Translations under genes and position numbers: made by a program | The notes under the pieces: model-generated | What the model was told of the DNA's origin: nothing | What the model saw: only the letters and a program-made list of their open reading frames with translations | Database searches by the model: none | NCBI GenBank assembly: GCA_963971285.1 | Contig: OZ020248.1 | Span: 19,551,873 to 19,615,872 of the forward strand | Direction: 5' to 3' | From: Astropecten irregularis | Lineage: Eukaryota; Echinodermata; Asteroidea; Paxillosida; Astropectinidae | Length of the DNA stretch: 64,000 bases | Part shown: positions 12,454 through 24,170 of the stretch, one piece after another | Position numbering within the stretch: the stretch's first letter is position 1 | How the letters are laid out: the number at the start of each line of letters is the position of its first letter

Positions 12454-13094
12454 GGTGGGAAAAAAACTTCATCTGCTTGGTTGAACCGTTGTCTCACCTT
12501 TTAAACTTTTTGACTCAAAATTATGTAATCCTTTATAAAAAAGTTTTTCAGCAAACTGCATCTACATGCATAGCTGCCCCTATTTACAGAATTTACTAAA
12601 GAAATTATCTGCCATAAGAGACAGAAAGTCTCCCCATAATATCAGAAATACATGTATTTTGATTGTTTAAAACCCAGTACTTAAAGGGTGAGAACTTTCG
12701 GAAAATACTGGGGGCCTGCACTTTATGTGCATTTAGGTACATGCATGATCAAAAATATTGACAAGAAGAACTAATTAGAACATTAGGCTTGTGTGGAAGG
12801 TCACTGGCAGCATTTGATACTCACTTATGCAAATTCACCAAGCGCGATGTACATGTAAATATGATGAATAGCAAGTATTAAAATCAAAAAGATTAAGGGC
12901 ATTTTTACAGTTACAGTTAAGTTTTATAGAGTTAAAAAGCAAGTGCGCGTAAAGATTTCATAGATGAAAATCCTTGTGTGCGAGTATGTGTTGTGTTGGA
13001 GTATGGGAATAAAAGTTAGTTACAGAATTCCTCATGTGAATGTATTCCATTTCCTTCATTAAAAATTGAATAATGGTGATTTATTTTCTCAAGA

Positions 13095-13640
13095 TGAGCG
13101 AGGTTGTTTATGAACAGTTACAGGTCACTAATGGAACAATTGTTCAAGAATATTCAGGATCTTTCAGGAATTGAGATTCATGAATTTGGTAAATTTCATG
13201 AACAAAATATCCTGAATTTTCATGATCTTTCAGGAATTGAGATTCATGAATTAAGTTCGTAAATTTCATGAATAAAATGTTCAAGAATATTCATGAACTG
13301 TTTATGAACAGTATAACTCAGACATTGCAAGTAATGTTCATGATATTTTCATGAACTTTTAGAAATGTTCACAGACAGATCAAGAACAATCAGTTCATGA
13401 AGTATTCATCAAATGTTGTTCATGAATACTGGATTGCCATTCATGAACATTCATGAAGAGTTCTTCACATGATTAATTCGTGAAAATTCATCAAGCATAA
13501 TTGTCTCATTTGTTGTTCAAGGATTTTCAAGAACTATTCATGAACAATATTATGAATATTCATGTCCAGTTCATGAACTGTAGTCAGTGAACAATCTTGA
13601 ACCATTCATGGATATTCATGAATAATCCATGATCATCTCG
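13095..13640. repeat. TTCATGAA/ATTCATGAAC palindrome-rich block
   Basis: Over about 550 bp the words TTCATGAA, ATTCATGAAC, GTTCATGAAT and their mutated forms recur in both orientations at irregular spacing. The pattern resembles subterminal repeats of DNA transposons or a decayed palindromic satellite. No terminal motif or target duplication was found, so its nature is open. Confidence 0.6.
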
Positions 13641-13647
13641 CCTGGGT

Positions 13648-14300
13648 ATGAACGCCGGTATAAAAATGAGAAATTGCACATGTTTACAACTCCTTTACAT
13701 GTGAACATACATGTTCTTTTCTCCGTAAAGCCTTAAAGATTTCTAAAGGCAGGTTGTCATCATTTTATCAAATACCGGTACAAAATATAAAAGATATGTA
13801 CACATTATAATACATGTGGATGGCAAGAGCTTAAACTGTTAACCGATAGAGTAAAATGAACATGTACCCTGAACAATTCCATTTTTCTGACTCCATGTCC
13901 TGATCATATGAACGCCGGTATAAAAATGAGAAATTACACATGTTTACAACTCCTTTACATGTGAACATACATGTACATGTTCTTTTCTCTGCTTGCCATC
14001 CACAGAGCCTTAAAGATTTCTAGAGGCAGGTTGTCATCTTTTTTTCAAATACCACTACAAAATCAAAGATAGCCAATAAAGTAAAATGAACCCTGAACAA
14101 TTTCATATGACCATATATGAACAATTAAATATAAAAACTGAGGAATTAAACATGTTTAGAACTCCTTCAAATGTTAACATGTTCATTTCTCTGCTTGCCA
14201 TCCATAGAGCCTTAAAGCTTGGTACAAAATATTACATGATAGTTGTACAGATTATACTACATGTGGTTGTTTAAATAACAGTACAAAATGCAAGTGTACA
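13648..14300. repeat. Degenerate direct repeats, about 260 bp
   Basis: The sequence atgaacgccggtataaaaat starting at 13648 recurs at 13908, followed in both by the same order of words (cacatgtttacaactccttt, ccttaaagatttct, ggttgtcatc). A third, more diverged and shortened unit follows from about 14088. It is non-coding. Confidence 0.75.
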
Positions 14301-14450
14301 AATCATGATACTGTACATGTATGGCAAGAGCATGTACCGTAAACTATTGTATACCAATAATTTGTATGCACATGTACCATTAAAAATTTCATTGCACATC
14401 GACAGTAATGCATACATTTACTGGTTGTCCTGAAAAGCAAGGTTGTATCA

Positions 14451-14643
14451 CAGAGATGCAATTTTTTTAGATTTTCTATTTTTCACCCAAAGTATTTCAC
14501 CCGTTATTTTTTCTAAACATTGCTAAGCTGCCTTGAATCATGACCACTGTGTGTCACATGCAGCACACAAACGAGTACCGGTATACATCAATAACAAACA
14601 GTAATTTTCAATTTTTGGGGGGAACAATTAAGTTGCATCTCTG
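14451..14643. mobile_element. Short foldback element, CAGAGATGCAA ends
   Basis: A 193-bp segment begins CAGAGATGCAATTTTTT and ends AAGTTGCATCTCTG, giving inverted repeats of about 13 bp. The CAG terminus would fit a hAT-type MITE, but the 8-bp flanks (ttgtatca and attgttac) do not match, so no target duplication is shown. Confidence 0.4.
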
Positions 14644-15100
14644 ATTGTTACCTGTGCCTGTTTCTCAGTCCATACTCATTCCTCAGAGACTGCTTTAGTC
14701 CTACCCTGAGCAATGTTCAAAGTTTCTATAAAATTAGACAATAAATAAAACTGGATCTCTCTTCCAAGGTTTCAAACTTTTTGGTAGGTCTGAACAAATG
14801 GTTGTTTTTCCTTCACAGACAGCATAACTTAGATGAAGCACACAGATTTGTTTTTATGTGAAACAATAATGCCTCGCTTCAAACATTCTCCAAAACATGT
14901 TACAAGTTACATAGGATTTGCGGCAGTTAACACCATGTGACACATCTTTTATGAGTATACATGTATGGTGGCTTCACCTCGCAGCTGCAGCATTCTCCTG
15001 AGAACAAACAGAGTATACTGTGGAAAGATGTATGTCACATAGTGTTACCGCAAATCCTGTTATTTTATGACAATCAACAACACCTAAAGAGCCAAGTTGT

Positions 15101-17690
15101 TTATTTTGGAAGACTTTCCTTCCACTCATTGAGGGAGAGGCCAGAACCTGGACAGTACCATTTGCCCTTATATTGGCTGTGGCCTGTAACCTTTGACTTG
15201 GGTTGATGGCACTGTCTACAGGTGTATGGTTTCTCCCTCTTTCTGTACCTTTTTTTTTGGAGGCTCTCCCCTCTCCTCCCGCTTTTTATCCTCGGCAACA
15301 TGCTGCCTCCAAACGTTCTGTCTTGATGGTGGAGCAGCAGGAGCCAGCTGTGGTGCTTCATCTTCAGGTTGGGGAGGAGGGGGAGGGGGAGGAGGAGCCT
15401 GATATTGTGGAAGCCATCCAGGGTGTCCAGCTGGCCAGCCATACCAAGGAGGCATGGGAGGGGGATTATAGATGGCATACTGTGGTGGGTAAGGTCCTGG
15501 CCATCCCTGCTCTGCTGTTGCCATCACCGGAGGGCCAGCTGCTGTAGTTGCCGTGGCTGCTGCTGCTGCTGTAGTTGCCGTGGCTGCTGCCGGCACTCGC
15601 GGCATCGTTATCCACCTGCGAGTAGCCTGGCCCTCCATGTTCTCAGGTTCGGTGAATATAAGTGGGGTGTGGCTGTGTGGAATGGGGGCTGATGGGAGTG
15701 TTGTTGCTGCAGGTAGAGGTTGCCTCGACACCTGAATGGTTTCTGGCAGCCTCACACCTTGCAGCAACGCATCCCGTTCAGCCCGCCTCTGTCTTGCGTT
15801 GAGCCTGTGAAAGAAAAGCATTGGAACCTGTCTTACCAAGTTCTGACGGTGGTGGTGTTAATGGTGACAAGCACCAAGTCCGTCTCCCGCTGGAGAAGGT
15901 CGCAGTCCTGTACCACCTGGTGGATGTGCGAGTTCGTCTGTACAATGGACTGCGGGATGGGGAGTACCTTTCCAGCGACGTCTCTGGGGCGATTCCTCTT
16001 CTGTCTGTACTCTTTCTCGAGGTGAATGCAAATGCATTCTGAGACTCTGGTCGAGTCTGGCCGGTGCGCCACCACCCCACCAGACAAGAATAGTCTGTAA
16101 TGTAAGACAAAATCACTTTCTTTTAATTTTTTAAAGAAATGAATGCAGTGCATGTAGAATTGCATTCAACATATTTTCTGTTTTCTGCATCAAGTGTACG
16201 ATATGTACATTGCTTGATAAAAGTTGCTTTCCATTGTATAAGTTTTCATTTACAGTCTTACTTTATGCAGAGTTCATTTTCTTCTTAAAGTAATATCATA
16301 CTTTGGTTTTTGTCAAATAAATACAGATCCATTGTAAAATTTCCATTTGCATTTCCATTTCTGCTCAGAAAACATTGAAAAACAGGCACAGTATTTCTTA
16401 AGTCTTTTCTCTTTTGTTTTTGCTCTTTAAAAGATCAAAAATAATTTTGGTCACTGGTTTTATTCTTTTCTGGAGAAATACAGCATTTTAGGGAGAAATA
16501 TTTGAATGGTATATTACCATCACAATCTTTATACCATGTGAGTTATAGGTAAATCTGTGAAGATTTCTGTTCCGGTATGCTACCAAAGTATCATATTACC
16601 TCTCAGCTATTATTTTCCTGAAATTCTTCATTGATTAAATGGCAGACTCGTGGCAGCTTGGTTTTGACTATTATTTCCTTATACTTATCGGTAATATTCT
16701 ATATTCTCCTTTGAATAAAAGTATGTACTTAAAGTAAGTGCATAATCTCCCAATATTTTGAAGTATAAAACTTTGTTTTTGTCAATGTTTCAAAAAAGGA
16801 ATTGAATATTCGATTTACCGGAATACTAGTATCTGAACTTGCGCTGAAATCTTATCTTCCTAGTAAAAAAGAAGATTGACAACCTATTCAACAAATCAAG
16901 TAATTTTTCGGAAAGGTACCTCTCTGCAACCTGTTGACCACTCCGCTTACGTGTAGCCCTCCACGGTCCGTGCAGATGACTCTTCCTGGCTTTCAAGGCA
17001 TACTTAGGGGGGGACTTGTCCGCTCCATGCAACTTTGAATACAGCTCCACCACTCGCTCAGCTTCAGCCAGAGACAGTGCAGTGATGGTCCGATTCAGGC
17101 CAACGAGGAAGGTAGCAAGGGCGTCAACTGCTCCCCAGCCAGGCAGACCTCTGGCATCGACTCGCTCGTCCTGAATGAAATGGGAATTTATTGTTCCATC
17201 AATACAACAATACAATTTTCCAGTTGAATGTAGACCACTAATTTCAGGCATGAGTCACCAATATGCTGAGATGCAGCACCAGTAGCACCAACGTAACTGA
17301 CAGCACTTGGCTGAGCTCGAGTTGAGTCACCAATATGCTGAGATGCGGCACCAGTAGCACCAACATAACTGACAGCACTTGGCTGAGCGCGAGTTGAGTC
17401 ACCAATATGCTGAGATGCGGCACCAGTAGCACCAACATAACTGACAGCACTTGGCTGAGCGCGAGTTGAGTCACCAATATGCTGAGATGCGGCACCAGTA
17501 GCACCGACGTCACTGACAGCACTTGGCTGAGCGGGTGTTGAGTCACCACTATGCTGAGATGCAGCACCATTAGCACCAACGAAACTGACAGCACTTGGCG
17601 GAGCACGAGTTGAGTCACCACTATGCTGAGATGTGGCACCAGTAGCACCGGCATAACTGACAGTACTTGGCGGAGCAAGAGTTGATTGGG
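15101..17690 (-). CDS. Uncharacterised gene with C-terminal Cys/His motif, frameshifted
   Basis: Not a protein I can name functionally. Supported exons are 17170-16921, 16094-15837 and 15804-15101, with GT-AG junctions and matching phases, preceded by an open region of 24-residue repeats (17250-17690). The 17170 exon encodes a helical segment (PGWGAVDALATFLVGLNRTI). The middle exon has HRPDSTRVSECICIH and a charged region. The last exon is Pro/Ala/Gln-rich and ends in CRQC...H...C followed by LNEWKESL, which looks like a small zinc-binding tail. The frame to this tail is broken in a run of nine adenines (minus strand) near 15250-15260: one base fewer would join the frames. This could be a sequencing or polymorphic homopolymer error, or real decay. 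I have seen the same layout in repeated, transposon-associated protein families, but that is memory, not proof. Confidence 0.55.
17250..17690 (-). repeat. 72-bp tandem repeat coding for 24-residue units
   Basis: About six copies with a 72-bp period, exactly 24 codons, open on the minus strand. The unit reads like GDSTRAQPSAVSYVGATGAA followed by SQHI. Because the period is a multiple of three the frame survives expansion, unlike the neighbouring 157-bp array. Distal copies (17540-17690) are more diverged than the central, nearly identical ones. Confidence 0.85.
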
Positions 17691-17794
17691 GTATCAGGAT
17701 TTTTGTATGTCTGTTTAATTTGTACACACTAGTAAAAAAACTATACGTTTTTACAGACACAAGAAATTTATTGCACATAAATAGTAATATTTAC

Positions 17795-20055
17795 ATATTC
17801 TGTGACACACTGAAGCGCCCCGTATGTGAGATACAGTCGGTCCTCAATTTGAGGTGTCTTTGTTGTCACCTCCTGGATACGCTGTCGGTATGAGGTCATG
17901 ATGACTTCCTTCTCGTTCTGTATGTGCTGACCCACAGATATTAACAGCGGCATATTCTGTGACACACAGAAGCGCCCCGTAGGTGAGATACAGTCGGTCC
18001 TCAATTTGAGGTGTCTTTGTTGTCGCCTCCTGGATACGCTGTCGGTATGAGGTCATGATGACTTCCTTCTTGTTCCGTATGAGCTGACCCACAGATATCA
18101 ACAGCGGCATATTCTGTGACACACAGAAGCGCCCTGTATGTGAGATACAGTCGGTCCTCAACTTGAGGTGTCTTTGTTGTCGCCTCCTGGATACGCTGTT
18201 GGTATGAGGTCATGATGACTTCCTTCTCGTTCTGTATGTGCTGACCCACAGATATCAACAGCGGCATATTCTGTGACACACAGAAGCACCCCATAGGTGA
18301 GATACAGTCGGTCCTCAATTTGAGGTGTCTTTGTTGTCTCCTCCTGGATACGCTGTCAGTATGAGGTCCAGGGATCTAGCCACGGTGGGCGGCGCTGGGC
18401 GGGCCAGCCCGGCACTGGAAATTTGCGCCCGGAACTAAGGTCTAAAATAAACTCTGCCGTCCAGCACGAATTTCCGCAGAGTGAATAAAAGTATTGCCAA
18501 TATCGTGAATTTTGATCACATTCCTGTATAAAAGTTAATTCTTTTCTGTTATACACCTGTATTTCTTTGAATATCAGTCCTTAAAATGTAGCTTTATACC
18601 ATTAGATGGTGCTGCCGTCGGAACGGTGAAAATGTTGGCCCTGGACCTTGATCATGTTGCACTGCATTTTTGTCACCGCGGCTCAACTTCATTTCTAGAG
18701 CCCACCACTAAAATTGGTCTGGCTAGAACCCTGATGAGGTCATGATGACTTCCTTCTCGTTCTGTATGTGCTGATCCACAGATATTAACAGCGGCATATT
18801 CTGTGACACACAGAAGCGCCCTGTATGTGAGATACAGTCGGTCCTCAATTTGAGGTGTCTTTGTTATCGCCTCCTTGATACGCTGTCGGTATGAGGTCAT
18901 GATGACTTCCTTCTTGTTCCGTATGAGCTGACCCACAGATATCAACAGCGGCATATTCTGTGACACACAGAAGCGCCCTGTATGTGAGATACAGTCGGTC
19001 CTCAACTTGAGGTGTCTTTGTTGTCGCCTCCTGGATACGCTGTTGGTATGAGGTCATGATGACTTCCTTCTCGTTCTGTATGTGCTGACCCACAGATATC
19101 AACAGCGGCATATTCTGTGACACACAGAAGCACCCCGTAGGTGAGATACAGTCGGTCCTCAATTTGAGGTGTCTTTGTTGTCGCCTCCTGGATACGCTGT
19201 CGGTATGAGGTCATGATGACTTCCTTCTTGTTCCGTATGAGCTGACCCACAGATATCAACAGCGGCATATTCTGTGACACACAGAAGCGCCCTGTATGTG
19301 AGATACAGTCGGTCCTCAATTTGAGGTGTCTTTGTTGTCGCCTCCTGGATACGCTGTCGGTATGAGGTCATGATGACTTCCTTCTTGTTCCGTATGAGCT
19401 GACCCACAGATATTAACAGCGGCATATTCTGTGACACACAGAAGCGCCCTGTATGTGAGATACAGTCGGTCCTCAATTTGAGGTGTCTTCGTTGTCGCCT
19501 CCTGGATACGCTGTCGGTATGAGGTCATGATGACTTCCTCCTCGTTCTGTATGTGCTGACCCACAGATATTAACAGCGGCATATTCTGTGACACAAAGAA
19601 GCGCCCCGTATGTGAGATACAGTCGGTCCTCAATTTGAGGTGTCTTCGTTGTCACCTCCTGGATACGCTGTCGGTATGAGGTCATGATGACTTCCTTTTC
19701 GTTCTGTATGTGCTGACCCACAGATATTAACAGCGGCATATTCTGTGACACACAGAAGCGCCCCTAGGTGAGATACAGTCGGTCCTCAATTTGAGGTGTC
19801 TTCGTTGTCTCCTCCTGGATACGCTGTCGGTATGAGGTCATGATGACTTCCTCCTCGTTCTGTATGTGCTGACCCACAGATATTAACAGCGGCATATTCA
19901 GTGACACACAGAAGCGCCCCGTAGGTGAGATACAGTCGGTCCTCAACTTGAGGTGTCTTTGTTGTCTCCTCCTGGATACGCTGTCGGTATGAGGTCATGA
20001 TGACTTCCTTCTCGTTCTGTATGTGCTGACCCTCAGATATCAACAGCAGCAGTGC
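17795..20055 (-). repeat. 157-bp satellite derived from an exon
   Basis: About 12 copies at a 157-bp period. On the minus strand each unit carries QHIQNEKEVIMTSYRQRIQE followed by KTPQIEDRLYLTYGALLCVT. Since 157 is not a multiple of three, each copy shifts frame and reading runs exactly two units before a stop, so the array is not one protein. At its high-coordinate edge the unit joins a longer open segment (20040-20163), probably the parent exon. One unit is split by a 365-bp element at 18369-18733. Confidence 0.85.
18369..18733. mobile_element. hAT-type MITE, 365 bp, 8-bp target duplication
   Basis: Begins CAGGGATCTAGCCA and ends with the reverse complement TGGCTAGAACCCTG (one mismatch in 14). 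It is flanked by perfect 8-bp direct repeats ATGAGGTC (18361-18368 and 18734-18741). CAGGG ends and 8-bp duplications are diagnostic of hAT elements. It splits one unit of the 157-bp satellite, which continues in register on the far side. No coding capacity. Confidence 0.92.
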
Positions 20056-20163
20056 GTGAATAGCTTCCCCCTCCACTTCCATACGCCTTAGTTCGTTTCG
20101 TGATTGCTGTACAGTATTCCTCCGTTCATGTCTAATAAAAGGGACCATCACTACCCTTGACAT
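20040..20163 (-). pseudogene. Probable parent exon of the 157-bp satellite
   Basis: An open minus-strand segment starting MSRVVMVPFIRHERRNTVQQ, rich in Arg/Glu and helical, that runs directly into the first satellite unit (ISEGQHIQNEKEVIMTSYRQ). It is likely an upstream exon of the gene at 15.1-17.7 kb, but I could not find a splice donor that joins them, so membership is inferred from order and strand. Confidence 0.4.
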
Positions 20164-20519
20164 GGCCCTGATGGGTGGAAAAAGCGTGATGATTTATGCT
20201 TGGAGTGTGAAAGATCATGCATTGGGAGAGTATGCGACTATACAAACAATGACAAATATTATCTTTTGTTCATTGACATTTAACAGAACACACATTTTCT
20301 CATCATTAATTCAATCCTACACAGTGTAACCATAATGAGCACAGTTTGAAAAGTTGTGGCCTTTCCTACTCAACAATTCCCCTTGGAGTAGTTGGATTAG
20401 AGTCGCATGGTATTGTTGCAGTGAAAACTAAACTTTTATTGTAAACTAAAAATCGACTGATCTGTGGCACATTAATGTCGCTTGAAACTTTGATTTTCAC
20501 TTTGTATGAACAACACTTT

Positions 20520-20873
20520 TGTATTGGTTGCAAAGATTACAATTTAATCCCATAAGTGGGTAGGCTGGGGCACCTAACAGTATGATTGGTACATCCACCC
20601 CTTCAATCTACCTTGTTGTTGGTGGGAAGAGTGTCCCATTTGTCATTTTCGTATACAAGGACGAGTTTATCAGAACATGAGCACCATGCACACTCCCTGC
20701 CCAGCCTGCGCATACGTCAATAAGTCGACGACGGCTTGTAAAATAATCGAGTGATATCCTTTCATGTTGTAATAGTCTTTCCCGTTGACTTTAGGTGCTT
20801 TTACAGGAATGTGAGACCCATCAACTGCACCTGCCACTTGGGGAAATCCATAGCAATGTTCAAACTGCTGCAC
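20520..20873 (-). pseudogene. Harbinger/PIF (HARBI1-like) transposase fragment
   Basis: The minus strand encodes GFPQVAGAVDGSHIPVKAPK and KDYYNMKGYHSIILQAVVD, the DDE nuclease signature of Harbinger transposases (the Asp of AVDGSHI is a catalytic position). A frameshift follows directly after AVVD. The next frame continues with CAGWAGSVHGAHVLINSSLY, contains a stop, and later reads VPIILLGAPAYPL, where the second catalytic Asp expected in LLGDPAYPL is Ala. This is an inactive relic with no full element visible around it. Confidence 0.85.
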
Positions 20874-21515
20874 AATATCCTGTAGGTGATAGAGAGGAAT
20901 GTTTTATCTCAGTGTCTTGCAGGGTCTAATGGCTGAACACCAACATTATGTAGATACCATGACACCACTTCACTGCCATGATATCATTCTCTACATCCAT
21001 CTTGAAGTCAAGAGACCCTCATCCTTTGGTTTTCAGCTCTTAGTCAGTTTTCACAGTGAGTGACTCTACCTGATATCTCTGTCAAATATATCACCAAAGA
21101 GGAACAAATCCTGAACAGTCTTGATGGGGAACACATCAAGTGGCAGCTCTGTTGTTTTTTCACTCCCGGTTCCCGGTTTGTTGATTTCTTGGTGCAGTCC
21201 CCTTTTGATGCTGCACACATCAGCTTTGATCTCCTCCAATGCCTCTAGAACCTGGTGTAAAACACTGCTGCGATGGGTAGGTGTTTGTGAAGTGGAGATT
21301 GTTTCATCTTGATACAGACATTCTGTCTAGACTTGTTTTAAAAGTAATCCACCCTGAGATACAACTATCACCAGGCTTTTTTAGACAGACTTGGAGTAGT
21401 TGAGTATATATGGAATAATTAGCCACAAAAAAGGTACCATGGATAAACTGTGCAAGGTTTATCAGATCATTCTGATCTGGCTCTCTCTTGTCTTATCTTT
21501 CTTCCTCCATCCCTG

Positions 21516-21734
21516 TCACCTGCAACCACCCAGGAAATCACTAATCTTATCCCGGAAATCCTGTTCCACAGCGACTTCTGTATAAGCCTGATATAAAGGA
21601 GGCTTTGCCCCAAACATCCCTTGAGGTTTTTGGGACAGTATGCTCCCTTTACTGGAACCAGATCTTTGTTGCTTGATGTTGTTAACAGCTCGAATCCTCC
21701 ATCTTCTTGCAGGCTCGTGAATTTCACATTTCAC
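21516..21734 (-). other. Unrecognised open segment
   Basis: A 72-codon minus-strand stretch with biased, protein-like composition (EPARRWRIRAVNNIKQQRSG, PPLYQAYTEVAVEQDFRDKI). I do not recognise the family. No splice partners were established. It sits among broken transposon pieces and is probably another remnant. The interval 20880-21500 shows nothing I can support. Confidence 0.3.
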
Positions 21735-21992
21735 ACTTCTTCAAATTGCTCTGTTGAGCCGTTAAGGTCGAAGGTGATTTTCTGCTCACCATAGCCATCA
21801 TCTTTAATAAGGATTGTCTCTCCCTTAAGTTAGTGTAGGTGCCTTAAATGTATCCACATCAGTCATTTTTGTTCTGTTCATGTGTACATATTATGGGGAA
21901 TTGATAGAGTCAATCAAGCATCATGTGTTTTGTACATGGCCATATTTTCACGTAATCTGTGTACAAAGTTAACGGGCTAGTGTGAGAAATAT

Positions 21993-22754
21993 TTAAAAAT
22001 TCATATAAAATCGAGTGATGTGCCATCTGATTATGATGTTCTGCTTATACTCAGCCGATGCATTTGATGAGATGAAAGTACAATGAAAAAGCATCCTGGT
22101 ATCCACCTCTTCGTGGTGACATTCTAAATCAGGCACAATTTCACTTCTGACAACGCCACCGACATTTTGCAAGACATGACATTTTTGCCCATGAGTTAAG
22201 TAGACCTTGACATCTTTAAAGATAACTGGCAATACCTTCTCCCACCTTTGGAACATAAACTCCACCAAATTGTCCTTATTTTGTCCAACTGCAAGGAATT
22301 TCTTCTATTGGACGGGCACCGGTTGTCCACCACTTGATATCTTTATCACCTGCATCTTGCCCTCAGCTCTTCTGTCTCTCTCTGTATTCTTAAAGTGAAT
22401 TTCCTTTGACACAATTTGTGATGCCAATCTCACCAACTTCAATAAAATGCTTTCTGCAAGCAAACCCCATGTTTTTGGATGATCGCAAGGTCTAAGTGTT
22501 TGAAGCATGGCTATACCATCTACCACCCAAATAGACCTTGCAGGAATCTGAGCTAGTGGAACAACCCCAGCTAATTCTTCAACAAAGTGCATCAGGTCAC
22601 TTTTGGTATGTTTGTAGAGATGACCACTTCCTTTGGCTATCGGAAAAGGTACAGGACCAAGACTGTAGGACAACATGTCTTTCTTATCAGCATGCCTTAC
22701 TTGACCAATTATGAGCAGACGTGCGAAGAGATCACGGCTCGCCTTCAAAGCCAC
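21993..22754 (-). pseudogene. Uncharacterised transposon-associated protein, one nonsense codon
   Basis: A continuous minus-strand frame interrupted by a single TAG at 22305-22307. The upstream part has DMLSYSLGPVPFPIAKGSG and SIWVVDGIAMLQTLRP. The downstream part has YLTHGQKCHVL and ECHHEEVDTRMLFHC. The spaced acidic motifs (VVDG, HEEVDTR) suggest a nuclease-like fold, and similar proteins occur repeatedly in invertebrate and fish genomes, but I cannot assign a function. The context is a cluster of mobile-element relics. The stop falls where Trp would fit (QxKKFL). Upstream, 22755-23530 holds weak open stretches that I could not assemble. Confidence 0.5.
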
Positions 22755-23534
22755 CTGCTTGTCTTTGACTTTACAATAAACTTCTTACCCTGATTTGAGA
22801 ATGTTAGCAAGTTCCCAGACCATCTAACTTGAAAGAAAATCTTGGTCCTCCGTTTGAATTTCCGGATGGAAAAAGGGCATCCAATCCATACCCTTCTTGC
22901 ACAGCTGGGCAAAGGTACAGTCGGTAGACACATTAATGTATCTTGTTCCATACCAGCATGAGATTCAGTCGCCCTGGTGCGATGCATCCAACCAAATTGA
23001 ATACGGATCATTGTGCTTTTCCCACTTACTTTTTTCCCACACAGAAAGTGTTTTCATGCAATTGTTGCTACAACAATTTTCCTGCAGGACATGTATGGGA
23101 TCTCTTTGAACCTTTTGACGCCTCTCATGCAAGTGACAGCCGATTGGCGAGTCGTCAAGCAGTGGTACAGTTCTGAGCTTCAGTGTCCTTGACACTTCCC
23201 ACTGAGAAGTGTCCACCGTGCCCTTGTACTGCTGCATGGAGCTGCACAGGATCCAACCATGCAGTACACCATGCTCTGTTCTATAAAAACAAGCAAACAT
23301 AGACACTTTTGCAAAATTGTCAGTAACAGTTCATTGGGCGATGGGTCAGGTACCATATATATACAGGGCTGTAGATGATTGAACAAAACAAATCCAGAAT
23401 TGATATTGTTTTGATAAAGCAATTTATGTTTATCTGTTTCAGCTTCAGTAACTGTGCTTTTAGGATTCTGCTACAATTGACTAAAATGAAAACTGGAGAC
23501 AATAACCAAAGGGTTTTGACAACAAATATTACAG

Positions 23535-24123
23535 GTAGTTTACATACCCAACTTTGTATCGTGGCTGCACAGACCCCCGTACATCCAGTACATGTCCAAC
23601 CAACCTCTTTTGGCCAGTGACATGTCTGTCTTTAGGGGGAACTGTCACCAATCTTGAAAATTACTGTTGTTTTTTTATTCCCCTGCCTTTTCATTCTTGC
23701 CCTCTGATTGGTCAATGCTTTAGCAGCAATGGAACGGGCTCTTTTGATGGCTGCCCTTCTTGTTTGTGATGAACTCCCCACAGCCTTTAAAAAGAGGAGA
23801 TAACAATTACACAAGCAATGGAATTTACAGTAAAGACTTCAAACAAATTTATTTTCAGAATAATCATTTCAATGCATCTTCTGGGCAGTCAGCTTCCACA
23901 GCAATTGAATTTCAGGCACAATTATGGCATTATTTAATATGTAAATCCAACAATATGTAAATTTGTAAAAGTTTCACGACAGTTATCATGCAGAAGAATG
24001 AAGACCTGTATGGACATCAAAATGCAGAGCATATTTGTGTAATACTCACAGCGTGATCCTCATCAATTGGGCCTTGTGCTCCACTTGTATTGTTATCATC
24101 TGCATTATCACCTAGAGAAGCCT
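23535..24123 (-). pseudogene. Possible integrase C-terminal-like exons
   Basis: Two minus-strand pieces. One, about 23785-23535, encodes a basic segment (AAIKRARSIAAKALTNQRAR) then IFKIGD and, after a frame change, KDRHVTGQKRLVGHVLDVRG. It ends at a GT-containing donor-like site. The other, about 24123-24050, lies between a CAG acceptor and a GTGAGT donor and encodes ASLGDNADDNNTSGAQGPID. The basic-then-IGD layout recalls the C-terminal part of KRBA2/GIN-like integrases, but similarity is weak and the two exons may belong to different genes. Confidence 0.3.
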
Positions 24124-24170
24124 GCAATGAAAAATGTTAATATTAAGCACTAACATGACAGTATTGGAAA

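Larger units (their letters stand above)
12454..15100. other. Non-coding interval after the BEN gene
   Basis: No coding region I can support between the BEN stop codon and the next minus-strand gene. It contains the BEN 3' flank, a TTCATGAA-rich block, degenerate 260-bp direct repeats and a small foldback element, each listed separately. Confidence 0.6.

Noticed and set aside
1-14700. Terminal inverted repeats of one large tnp2+BEN element
   Set aside because: I compared the flanks for CACTA/CACTG ends and for matching words and found no convincing pair; the ends may lie outside the window or be lost.
15193-16042. Plus-strand Ser/Gly/Cys-rich open frames
   Set aside because: They are antisense to the Pro/Ala-rich exons of the minus-strand gene and lack splice or motif support.
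17844-19751. Series of 105-codon genes on the minus strand
   Set aside because: They start at 157-bp intervals and each spans exactly two satellite units before a stop, so they are repeat artefacts.
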